From a bacterium (GTDB lineage Bacteria; Pseudomonadota; Alphaproteobacteria; Caulobacterales; Hyphomonadaceae), in the NCBI GenBank assembly GCA_030824255.1, contig JAVBYB010000066.1:1-6801 (forward strand): a stretch of 6,801 nucleotides of DNA, written 5' to 3'. Positions within the stretch are counted from its first letter, which is position 1; the number at the start of each line of letters is the position of its first letter. Below are positions 1 through 5,495 of this stretch, one piece after another. Position numbers and translations under genes: made by a program. The notes beneath the pieces were generated by a model. It worked only from the letters and a program-made list of their open reading frames with translations. It had not been told where the DNA came from and ran no database searches.

Positions 1-2036
1 CAGCCGAGCGGCATGTTCGGCAGGGCAGCCGGGCCGTATTGCAGCTGGACGGCGGTGATGCCGTCGTTGGAGTACGAGTTCGACACCCACACGTTCGGGT
101 TGCCGCCGGAGAAGAGGCCGGCGCCGCCGCGCAGCGACAGGCGATCCATCAGATCCCAGCTGAAGCCAAAGCGCGGTTGCAGGATGCCCTTGCCGTCCAG
201 GTTCTCGGTGTTGTCGAAACCGTTGCGGGCTTCGAAGAACTGGTTGCGGCGCGGCATGTCGCTGTTGGTGTACCAGTCATAGCGAAGACCCATCGTGACG
301 TCGATTGCGTCGCCGATCGGGAATTCGTCCTGCAGGTAAACGGTGTTGATGTCGTACTTGAACGTCGCGGCCGTATCGTCCGGGTTATTCGTGCCGGCGG
401 CGTTGCCGTAGAAGATCTGGTTCGCGAGACCGGCCTGGAAGTCGCCGATCGAGTTGAACACGAACTCGCCTTCGGTGTGCTGCGTGAAGGCGTTGAAGAT
501 GTCGTAGGTCTGACGCTCGGCGCCGAAGCCCAGCGTGTGGTCGCCGAGCTGGTAGGTGCCGCTCGCCTTGACCGTGAGAACTGTGTAGTCGAGGTCGTTG
601 AAGTGACGGCTGTCATCGCAGCCGAAATAGGCCGAGCGGCCCGTGTCGACGGTGATGCGCACTTCGCCGATGTTCGCGCCGTCGCGGCAGAGCGCCGTGG
701 CGTTCACGTCGTTGTACGACACGCGCAGGGCGGTCGAGAACTCGTCGGTCCAGTCGGAGAACACCTGGCCCGAATAGGCCTTCAGTTCGGCGCCACGGTC
801 ATAGAGGTGATTGCCGTACTCGAAGTTCGACGAGCCCGTGTCGGATTCGGTAAGGTTCAGGCCCTTGTTGTAATTGTAGGTCAGCGCCGCGCGGTGACGG
901 TCGTTGATGTTCCAGTCGATGCGGGCGAGATACTTCTCGTCGATCGACGGATCGGAGACCGGCTGGCCGCCGAGATCGTCGATGCCATAGACGGTGCGGG
1001 CGATGTCGATGATCTGCTGGAATTCAGTTTGCGTGAAGCCAGAGACTTCCGTCGTCGCGCCCGAACCGACCGGGCCGCGGCCGAACAGGTTGACGCCTTC
1101 GAAGCGCTCGTAGGCGCCGAAGAAGAACAGCGTGTCTTCGATGATCGGGCCGCCGAAGGTCAGGCCGTAGCGCTTCTCTTCGAATTCCGGAACGAACACG
1201 TTGCGGCCTTCGATCGTGTCGCCACGCATGTCGTTGTTGGTGAAGTCGAAGAAGACCGAGCCGGTCCAGTCATTGGTGCCCGACTTGGACACCATGTTGA
1301 TGGCGCAGCCCGTGAAGCCGCCGTATTGCGGGTCGAACGGAGCGAGTTCGACCGACACCTGGCTGACAGCTTCGAACGGGAACGGCAGGCGCTCCGTCGG
1401 GTAGCCGTTGTTGTTGAGGCCGAAACCGTCGTTGAGGCCGATGCCGTCAACGGACACCGAGTTGAAGCGCGGCGAAGCGCCGGCGCACTGCACGCCGTCC
1501 GTACCGACCGGGCCGCCGGCCGTCTGGTCGAGATAGATGCGCGGGTCGTTGCGGATGATGTCCTTGATGTCGCGGTTGATCGCGGGCTTCGTGGCGAGGT
1601 CTTCGGCCGAGAACACCGAGGCCGGGCCGATGGCGATCGGCGTGGCGCGGGCCTGTGTGGCCGTGATGACCACAACGTCCGTGGAGGTCGAACCGGTGAA
1701 GGCGAGGTTCACGCTCGTGGACGAACCGAGGTTCAGATAGACGTCCGTGATCTGCGTGGACTGTTCGCCGGGGGCCGACACCGTAACCGTATACGGGCCG
1801 CCGACGTTGAGGCCGCGAATGTCGAACGCGCCGGTCGGCGTCGTGACGACCGAACGGGTCAGACCCGTGCGCGAATCCTCGATGGTGACCGTGGCGTCGC
1901 CAGCAGCACTGCCATCAGCTTTCGTCACCGAGCCCTGAACGCCAGACGACGTAACCTGCGCGAACGCAGCCGGGGTCATCGCGGCGGACATCGCCACGAT
2001 CGCAACACCGCCTGCCAGTCTCTTGAAATTGATCAT
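1..2036 (-). CDS. TonB-dependent receptor, Oar-like, with N-terminal carboxypeptidase-regulatory-like domain (partial, C-terminus beyond window)
   Basis: Outer-membrane, TonB-energised receptor; the substrate cannot be read from the sequence. The frame is open from an ATG at 2036-2034 to the window edge, giving 678 codons without a stop; Oar-like receptors are usually near 1000 residues, so the rest of the barrel lies to the left. Residues 1-26 look like a signal peptide (MINFKRLAGG start, cleavage after AAFA). Residues about 30-115 form a carboxypeptidase-regulatory-like beta-sandwich (GSVTKADG, GAFDIRGLNVGGPYTVTV). DVVVITA at 120-126 could be the Ton box. The plug runs from about 130 to 255 (FNSVSVDGIGLNDGFGLNNN, then GGFTGCAINMVSKSGTN), followed by barrel strands rich in aromatic residues. 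Cysteines occur as two pairs, 184/244 and 450/473. The start is supported by a GAGGGG Shine-Dalgarno 5 nt upstream. Family assignment is firm; Oar subtype is likely; substrate is unknown. Confidence 0.93.
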   Translation of the reverse strand, partial: MINFKRLAGGVAIVAMSAAMTPAAFAQVTSSGVQGSVTKADGSAAGDATVTIEDSRTGLTRSVVTTPTGAFDIRGLNVGGPYTVTVSAPGEQSTQITDVYLNLGSSTSVNLAFTGSTSTDVVVITATQARATPIAIGPASVFSAEDLATKPAINRDIKDIIRNDPRIYLDQTAGGPVGTDGVQCAGASPRFNSVSVDGIGLNDGFGLNNNGYPTERLPFPFEAVSQVSVELAPFDPQYGGFTGCAINMVSKSGTNDWTGSVFFDFTNNDMRGDTIEGRNVFVPEFEEKRYGLTFGGPIIEDTLFFFGAYERFEGVNLFGRGPVGSGATTEVSGFTQTEFQQIIDIARTVYGIDDLGGQPVSDPSIDEKYLARIDWNINDRHRAALTYNYNKGLNLTESDTGSSNFEYGNHLYDRGAELKAYSGQVFSDWTDEFSTALRVSYNDVNATALCRDGANIGEVRITVDTGRSAYFGCDDSRHFNDLDYTVLTVKASGTYQLGDHTLGFGAERQTYDIFNAFTQHTEGEFVFNSIGDFQAGLANQIFYGNAAGTNNPDDTAATFKYDINTVYLQDEFPIGDAIDVTMGLRYDWYTNSDMPRRNQFFEARNGFDNTENLDGKGILQPRFGFSWDLMDRLSLRGGAGLFSGGNPNVWVSNSYSNDGITAVQLQYGPAALPNMPLG

Positions 2037-2041
2037 TGTCA

Positions 2042-2047
2042 CCCCTC
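2042..2047 (-). promoter_or_regulatory. Shine-Dalgarno of the TonB-dependent receptor
   Basis: On the minus strand GAGGGG is followed by a 5-nt spacer (TGACA) and the ATG at 2036-2034. It fixes the receptor start just before a typical signal peptide. Confidence 0.7.
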
Positions 2048-2087
2048 GGCCACATGAGATCGGGCGCCTCTGCCCCTCTCGAACACT

Positions 2088-2113
2088 GCGCGCCGATAGC
2101 CTGTCGGCTGCGC
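2088..2113. repeat. bulged inverted repeat upstream of the receptor
   Basis: GCGCGCCGA (2088-2096) can pair with TCGGC-T-GCGC (2104-2113), giving 9 base pairs with a single T bulge at 2109 and a 7-nt loop that may close further by a T-G pair. It lies about 50-75 nt upstream of the receptor ATG and overlaps the weak candidate -10. It could be a leader stem-loop, an operator, or a chance product of CG-rich sequence. Confidence 0.35.
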
Positions 2114-2121
2114 GCGCTCAA
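2093..2121 (-). promoter_or_regulatory. weak candidate promoter for the receptor gene
   Basis: The minus strand reads TTGAGCG (2121-2115), 14 nt, then GCTATCGG (2100-2093). This partly fits the housekeeping promoter described for Caulobacter (TTGACGS, 10-14 nt, GCTANAWC): about 5 of 7 positions in the -35 and only the first half of the -10. It would give a leader of roughly 50 nt. In GC-rich DNA such partial matches arise by chance. Confidence 0.22.
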
Positions 2122-2304
2122 TGACCCGGATATGAATGTTTATTGACGGCGCCGCACCTGTTCTTGCCGCGTCAAACCGTACATCGCGCAAGCTCCTGCC
2201 CCGTCTTTGCGGAAGTGCGACAAGTTTTCCACAGCCCCAATTGAGCCCGTTTCGGGGCAGTTCTCCGTTGATACTTCCCGGGATTTCCGCGCTGCGGCAT
2301 TTCT

Positions 2305-2327
2305 CAGGTTGACGCTACCGTCACCTG
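2305..2327. repeat. inverted repeat TGACG-N4-CGTCA with extended arms
   Basis: CAGG-T-TGACG (2305-2314) pairs with CGTCACCTG (2319-2327) around the 4-nt loop CTAC, giving 9 base pairs with one bulged T at 2309. The inner TGACG/CGTCA palindrome is perfect. There is no following T-run, so it is not an obvious Rho-independent terminator. A dyad operator or an RNA stem-loop are both possible. Confidence 0.45.
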
Positions 2328-2439
2328 TCGCGCGCCAAAGCGTGCCGAAGTGCTTGCGCGCAACACCATCCAGCCTCGAAACATACGCCTCTGATTCAGG
2401 CTTCGACGCCCAGAATGCGCTCACCTTTCTCCGCCGGAT

Positions 2440-2455
2440 GTGGCGCCCACGCCAC
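2440..2455. repeat. perfect 6-bp stem-loop GTGGCG-CCCA-CGCCAC
   Basis: A perfect 6-bp inverted repeat with a 4-nt loop, about 120 bp upstream of the glycosyltransferase start. No T-run follows. It is short enough to be coincidental in GC-rich DNA. Confidence 0.3.
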
Positions 2456-2576
2456 GCTGTACGGAACGGAATGACGCAGAGGCCGCGTGTTCAGCACAAA
2501 CCGCGATTCGCATGGGCTTCTGGCGCACACGACGAGCCTGTAGGGTGCACGGGAATTGATCCGGACATCATCACGC

Positions 2577-4118
2577 ATGACCTTCCTTACCGATCTCTGG
2601 CGGCGCGACTCTGCAGCCTGCGCGGCCCTCCTGATCGGCATGGCGGTCGTCCTGCGCATCGTGGTGCTTGTCGTGTCGCCCACCGAGATCGGGCCGGATG
2701 AGGCGCAATATTGGCGCTGGTCCGAAACGCTGGACTTCGGCTACTATTCGAAGCCGCCGCTCGTCGCCTGGGTCATCGCGCTGTCGACCGCCGTGGTCGG
2801 CGACGGCGAATGGGCGATCCGCCTCTTCTCGCCCATCCTGCACGGCGTCGGCGCCTTCTTCCTGTTCCTGCTCGGGCGGGGCATGTTCGACGCCCGCATC
2901 GGCGCGTGGTCGGCCGTCATCTACCTCCTGATGCCCGGCATTTTCCTGTCATCGACCATCATGTCGACGGACGCCGTCCTTCTTCCTCCGTCTGCTGCGG
3001 CGCTTTATTTTCTGTGGCGCTTCCGGGACAGCCCATCGCTGCTGAACGCCGCCCTCGCCGGCGGCCTCATCGGGCTCGCCATGCTCGGCAAGTACGCCGC
3101 GCTCTATCTGTACGGCGGCGCCGTGCTTGCCGCGATCGTCGATCGCGACACGCGCAAGGCGTTGCTGTCCCCGGCAGGCGCTGTCCTTGCGCTCGCATCG
3201 CTTGTCGTGCTCGGACCTAACCTCTGGTGGAACGTCGCCAATGATTTCGCCACGGTCAGCCACACTGCGGACAATGTGAATCTCAGCGAGGCAGGCTTTG
3301 GCCCGCTGCGCGTCTTCACCTACCTTCAGGATCAGGCCGCCGTCTTCGGTCCCGTGACACTGCTCCTGCTTATCGCCGGATTCATCTTCCTCGCGGGACG
3401 GAAGGACAAGCCGACGACCACGCGCGAGTTCTGGCTGATGTGTTTCATCCTGCCGCCACTGCTGGTCATCCTGGCGCAGGAGATCATGTCCCGCGCCCAC
3501 GCCAACTGGGCAGCCTCCGCTTATCCGGGCGCCTGCGTGCTTGTTGCCGCTTGGATCGACCGCGCCTTCGGCAAGCTGAAGGTCTCGCCCGTCCTCAAGA
3601 CAGGCATCGTGATCAATGCAATTGTCGGCCTGCTCTTCACGGCCATCTGGGTCGCCCCCGGCCTTGCCGACGCAACCGGCGCGTCCAGCGCCATGAAGGG
3701 CGTGCGGGGCTGGCGCGAGACCACCGACCAACTCATCGAACGCGCGCGCGACCTCAACGTCAGCGCCATCATGGTGGACGATCGGGAATACTGGCACGCG
3801 CTCGACTATTACGGCCGCGACCTGGACATGCCGCCTGTCCGCGCCTGGCAGCGCGGCCCCTCACCCCGCAGCCACGCCGAGGAGGAAGGCAAGCTTCAGC
3901 CCGGCGAGGACAGAGCTGTGCTGGTGGCCAGTGGCGGACCGGGCTTTCGTGCAATGATCCGCGCCGACTTCGCCGCGATCGAGGAGGTCGGCTATCTCGA
4001 AGTGCCAATCTCGCCCAGGCGGATGCGCAAGCTGAAACTCTATCTGGCTTCAGGATACAGCCAGGCGCCGCGCACCGAAGAATTCGAGACGCGCTACCGG
4101 GATATCAGGGAAGAATAG
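2577..4118 (+). CDS. GT-C glycosyltransferase, PMT_2/ArnT-like family (glycosyltransferase family 39-type)
   Basis: Polytopic inner-membrane glycosyltransferase of the PMT_2 class, which uses polyprenyl-phosphate-linked sugars on the periplasmic face to modify lipid A, other glycans or proteins; the acceptor is not deducible. From the ATG at 2577 it has 513 residues. The first periplasmic loop carries GPDEAQYW (39-46) with the acidic pair D41-E42 in the position expected for the catalytic acid, followed by YYSKPPLVAW (56-65). About 11-12 hydrophobic segments follow between residues 14 and 361, with HANWAASAYP (308-317) in a late loop, as is common in this family. Residues about 370-513 are a hydrophilic C-terminal domain rich in Arg and Glu. 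A TTG at 2556, in frame 7 codons upstream, is an alternative start with GGGAA directly before it and AGGG 10 nt upstream; the ATG has only a weak ribosome site. The gene stands alone, convergent with the adaptor gene. Confidence 0.88.
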   Translation: MTFLTDLWRRDSAACAALLIGMAVVLRIVVLVVSPTEIGPDEAQYWRWSETLDFGYYSKPPLVAWVIALSTAVVGDGEWAIRLFSPILHGVGAFFLFLLGRGMFDARIGAWSAVIYLLMPGIFLSSTIMSTDAVLLPPSAAALYFLWRFRDSPSLLNAALAGGLIGLAMLGKYAALYLYGGAVLAAIVDRDTRKALLSPAGAVLALASLVVLGPNLWWNVANDFATVSHTADNVNLSEAGFGPLRVFTYLQDQAAVFGPVTLLLLIAGFIFLAGRKDKPTTTREFWLMCFILPPLLVILAQEIMSRAHANWAASAYPGACVLVAAWIDRAFGKLKVSPVLKTGIVINAIVGLLFTAIWVAPGLADATGASSAMKGVRGWRETTDQLIERARDLNVSAIMVDDREYWHALDYYGRDLDMPPVRAWQRGPSPRSHAEEEGKLQPGEDRAVLVASGGPGFRAMIRADFAAIEEVGYLEVPISPRRMRKLKLYLASGYSQAPRTEEFETRYRDIREE

Positions 4119-4122
4119 GTGC

Positions 4123-5229
4123 TCAACCGCCTGCGGGTGCGTCGCGTACAACGGGCGTCACGCGCATGCCGGTGACAACGCCGTCCTGCCCTTCAGCGAC
4201 CAGCTGCGTCTCATCCGGCAGGCCGGTGACCCACACCCCGCCTGCGGTCTCGTCCACGATGTCGGCGGGCATGAAACCGATCACGCCGCCCACGTCGAGA
4301 TAGTACACGCCGATGCGGCCCTGCGTATCCGCCTTGAGCAGGGCCGGGCTGATCCGGTGCGCCTTGCCCATGCCGATATTGATCCGCAGCTCAGCCGCGC
4401 CGCCGACCGGAATGGCGTTGTCCGGGTTCGGCGCCATCACTTTCACTTCGAAATTCCGCGTCTGCGCATCGGCGACGCTGGCCAGCTTCTCGACCGTGCC
4501 CGCAACCTCGCGCCCGTTCGGCAGCTTCACACGCGCCGGCGCGCCGACGCGCACGCGGACCGCCTGCTTCTCCGGGGCTCCCGCAACGAAAGTGATCGGG
4601 TCCAGCCGCACGACCACGCCGCATGACGATCCCATTTGCACGAACTGACCCATCGTGGCGTTACGCTTCTCGAACACGCCGCGGAAAGGCGCGACGGCCT
4701 GGCGTTGCGCCACCTCGCCCCGCGCCGTCTCCAGCACGGCCTCCGCTTCATCGAGCGCCGACTTGGATTGCTTCACCCGCGCGGGCGACACCCACCCATT
4801 GGCGACCCATTCCGTATTCTGCTTGTGGGCCTCGCGCGCCCGCGCCACCGCCCCCTCGGCCTGCTTCACGCGCGCGCCCGTTGCATCGCCCTCCAGTCCG
4901 CACAAGAGCGCTCCTGCCTCGACGATTGCGCCTTCCTGAACCGGCAGGGCGGCCACCTTGCCAGGAGCGCCAAACGCCACCGGCGCGATCTCGGCGGCGC
5001 TGCGGGCGCCCAGCTTCAGATAGAGCGTGCGCGATTCCGAACGCGAGCGGACGAACTCCACCGTTCCGCCGTGCATGTCGCCCTCGCCCGGCAGCGCCTT
5101 GTCCAGCGTCGGAACCGCAATCGCCGGTACGTGCACGACCGAATCCTCGCCCGACATGAGCGATCGGATGCCGACCACGGCCGCTATCAGCGCAAGCGCG
5201 CCGAGCACTATGCTGAGAAGCCGTGGCAA
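4123..5229 (-). CDS. periplasmic adaptor subunit (membrane fusion protein) of RND-type efflux system, HlyD family
   Basis: Adaptor that normally bridges an inner-membrane pump and an outer-membrane channel. The 368-residue protein begins with a membrane anchor (residues about 4-22, no lipobox cysteine). The first half-lipoyl segment is near 88-116 (PGKVAALPVQEGAIVEAGALL), then a short Ala/Glu/Lys-rich helical hairpin (about 118-176), then the second half-lipoyl segment (VAPFRGVFEKRNATMGQFV, 179-197), a beta-barrel domain (about 208-285, with LDPITFVAGAPEKQAVRVRVG) and a membrane-proximal domain to the end. Cys110 and Cys203 sit in the two lipoyl halves. The start is a TTG: an in-frame TAG overlaps the upstream GGAGGT, so no earlier start is possible. 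Such genes usually precede the pump gene, but here the stop is 4 bp from the convergent glycosyltransferase stop and no pump or channel gene is seen in the window. Confidence 0.9.
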   Translation of the reverse strand: MPRLLSIVLGALALIAAVVGIRSLMSGEDSVVHVPAIAVPTLDKALPGEGDMHGGTVEFVRSRSESRTLYLKLGARSAAEIAPVAFGAPGKVAALPVQEGAIVEAGALLCGLEGDATGARVKQAEGAVARAREAHKQNTEWVANGWVSPARVKQSKSALDEAEAVLETARGEVAQRQAVAPFRGVFEKRNATMGQFVQMGSSCGVVVRLDPITFVAGAPEKQAVRVRVGAPARVKLPNGREVAGTVEKLASVADAQTRNFEVKVMAPNPDNAIPVGGAAELRINIGMGKAHRISPALLKADTQGRIGVYYLDVGGVIGFMPADIVDETAGGVWVTGLPDETQLVAEGQDGVVTGMRVTPVVRDAPAGG

Positions 5230-5240
5230 TGGACTGGTCT

Positions 5241-5246
5241 ACCTCC
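5241..5246 (-). promoter_or_regulatory. Shine-Dalgarno that decides the TTG start of the adaptor
   Basis: The minus strand reads GGAGGT, then 11 nt, then TTG at 5229-5227. The last bases of this site form an in-frame TAG, so translation cannot start further upstream. The next possible start, GTG at codon 8, would remove part of the membrane anchor. Confidence 0.7.
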
Positions 5247-5272
5247 AGATATGGTCCGGGCCGAAACGCCTC

Positions 5273-5299
5273 TAGGGGCCAGCCGGGGGCTAGGCCCTA
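5273..5299. repeat. bulged stem-loop directly before TATAAT
   Basis: TAGGG-G-CCAGCC (5273-5284) pairs with GGCT-A-GGCCCTA (5288-5299), giving 11 base pairs with two single-base bulges (G5278, A5292) around the 3-nt loop GGG. Two CTAGG motifs lie in it. It ends inside the TATAAT hexamer. As DNA it could be an imperfect dyad for a regulator. On the minus strand it would lie in the adaptor transcript leader only if that transcript began further upstream. Confidence 0.5.
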
Positions 5300-5303
5300 T
5301 AAT
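5298..5303 (+). promoter_or_regulatory. candidate -10 element of fpr (TATAAT)
   Basis: A perfect TATAAT in otherwise GC-rich sequence, 193 bp upstream of the fpr ATG. No -35 hexamer is recognisable 16-18 bp upstream, where CTAGG motifs lie instead; an activator-dependent promoter would fit, but this is inference. The reverse strand of the same patch reads TATTAT, with TTGATA 21 bp upstream, so the adaptor gene might use it too, though that spacing is too long for a standard promoter. Confidence 0.35.
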
Positions 5304-5311
5304 ACGGCCGT

Positions 5312-5348
5312 TCGCCGCTCCACGGTATCAAAAAGGCGTGGCGGGCGA
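5312..5348. repeat. interrupted stem-loop in the putative fpr leader
   Basis: TCGCC (5312-5316) pairs with GGCGA (5344-5348), and CCACG (5320-5324) pairs with CGTGG (5337-5341), with a small asymmetric internal loop between the two 5-bp stems and a 12-nt A-rich terminal loop containing AAAAA. If transcription begins near the TATAAT this would be the first structure of the fpr leader. Confidence 0.35.
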
Positions 5349-5352
5349 GATT

Positions 5353-5400
5353 ATGGCGAAGGCCTCCCGCAGCGCCGTTCCTGCCGCCTTTGTGTGCTAA
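5353..5400 (+). CDS. possible 15-codon leader peptide upstream of fpr
   Basis: ATG to TAA encoding MAKASRSAVPAAFVC, 95 bp before the fpr start and downstream of the candidate -10. Only a weak GAG precedes it, so translation is doubtful. The terminal cysteine codon before the stop is noted because short upstream frames near redox genes sometimes sense an amino acid, but nothing else here supports that role. It is equally likely to be a chance frame. Confidence 0.15.
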   Translation: MAKASRSAVPAAFVC

Positions 5401-5421
5401 ACATTGGCATTAGTTGCTTTT

Positions 5422-5443
5422 GGGGGACCAACCCCCTAGGTCC
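5422..5443. repeat. two mutually exclusive short stems upstream of fpr
   Basis: GGGGG (5422-5426) can pair with CCCCC (5432-5436) around the loop ACCAA, or GGACC (5425-5429) can pair with GGTCC (5439-5443). The two stems share bases, so only one can form at a time. The third CTAGG motif overlaps the end of the first stem. No T-run follows on either strand. Confidence 0.35.
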
Positions 5444-5495
5444 AACCCGCGAGAAACAGGTCCGGACGGGGCCTGTCGGAACCTCCCAGGACGCC

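Larger units (their letters stand above)
2037..2576. other. long divergent intergenic region without a convincing gene
   Basis: About 540 bp separate the divergent receptor and glycosyltransferase genes. The open frames here (minus strand 2424-2140, 94 codons; plus strand from 2207) have much weaker third-position G/C preference than the flanking genes and no recognisable domain. The visible structure is a set of inverted repeats at 2088-2113, 2305-2327 and 2440-2455, plus two TTGACG strings (2143 and 2309) without a matching -10. It should hold both divergent promoters, but its length exceeds what they need. A decayed gene or a small RNA is possible and cannot be shown here. Confidence 0.6.
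5230..5495. other. structured divergent intergenic region between the adaptor gene and fpr
   Basis: These 266 bp must carry the promoters of both the adaptor (minus) and fpr (plus). They contain an A/T-rich patch with TATAAT on the plus strand, a bulged stem-loop directly before it, a second stem-loop at 5312-5348, a 15-codon mini-ORF at 5353-5400, competing short stems at 5422-5443, and all three CTAG tetranucleotides found in the window. No Rho-independent terminator is apparent. Confidence 0.6.

Noticed and set aside
39..2057. A 672-codon open frame on the plus strand across the receptor
   Set aside because: It is antisense to the receptor, whose minus-strand frame has a signal peptide, plug and barrel motifs. 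The plus-strand product is a Val/Ala/Arg/Asp-rich string with no domain; it exists because the receptor's strong codon bias leaves few stops on the opposite strand.
2225..2233. DnaA-box-like TTTTCCACA
   Set aside because: One mismatch from TTATCCACA; about one such match is expected by chance in a window of this size, and there is no cluster or AT-rich unwinding region.
2234..2258. GCCCC...GGGGC inverted repeat
   Set aside because: Only 5 bp with a 15-nt loop; expected by chance in this composition.
2140..2424. Minus-strand 94-codon frame starting with GTG after GGAGAAAG
   Set aside because: It has a fair ribosome site, but third-position G/C use is far lower than in the neighbouring genes and no domain is recognisable. 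It stays a possible hypothetical but is not supported enough to call.
2949..3797. Minus-strand 282-codon frame inside the glycosyltransferase
   Set aside because: Fully antisense to a gene with clear membrane segments and catalytic motif; hydrophilic low-complexity product typical of a shadow frame.
4636..5400. Plus-strand 254-codon frame over the adaptor gene
   Set aside because: Antisense to most of the adaptor coding sequence and rich in Arg/His/Leu, with no domain. Only its last 15 codons, outside the adaptor gene, are considered separately as a possible mini-ORF.
5404..5418. Sigma-54-like promoter (TTGGCA...TTGC) upstream of fpr
   Set aside because: The GG and GC dinucleotides are only 8 bp apart, whereas sigma-54 promoters need 10, and the spacing is strict.
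5223..5495. Possible longer N-terminus for fpr from in-frame upstream codons
   Set aside because: The frame is open upstream to 5223, but the translation there shows no family similarity, and the ATG at 5496 with AGGA four bases upstream gives the usual family length.
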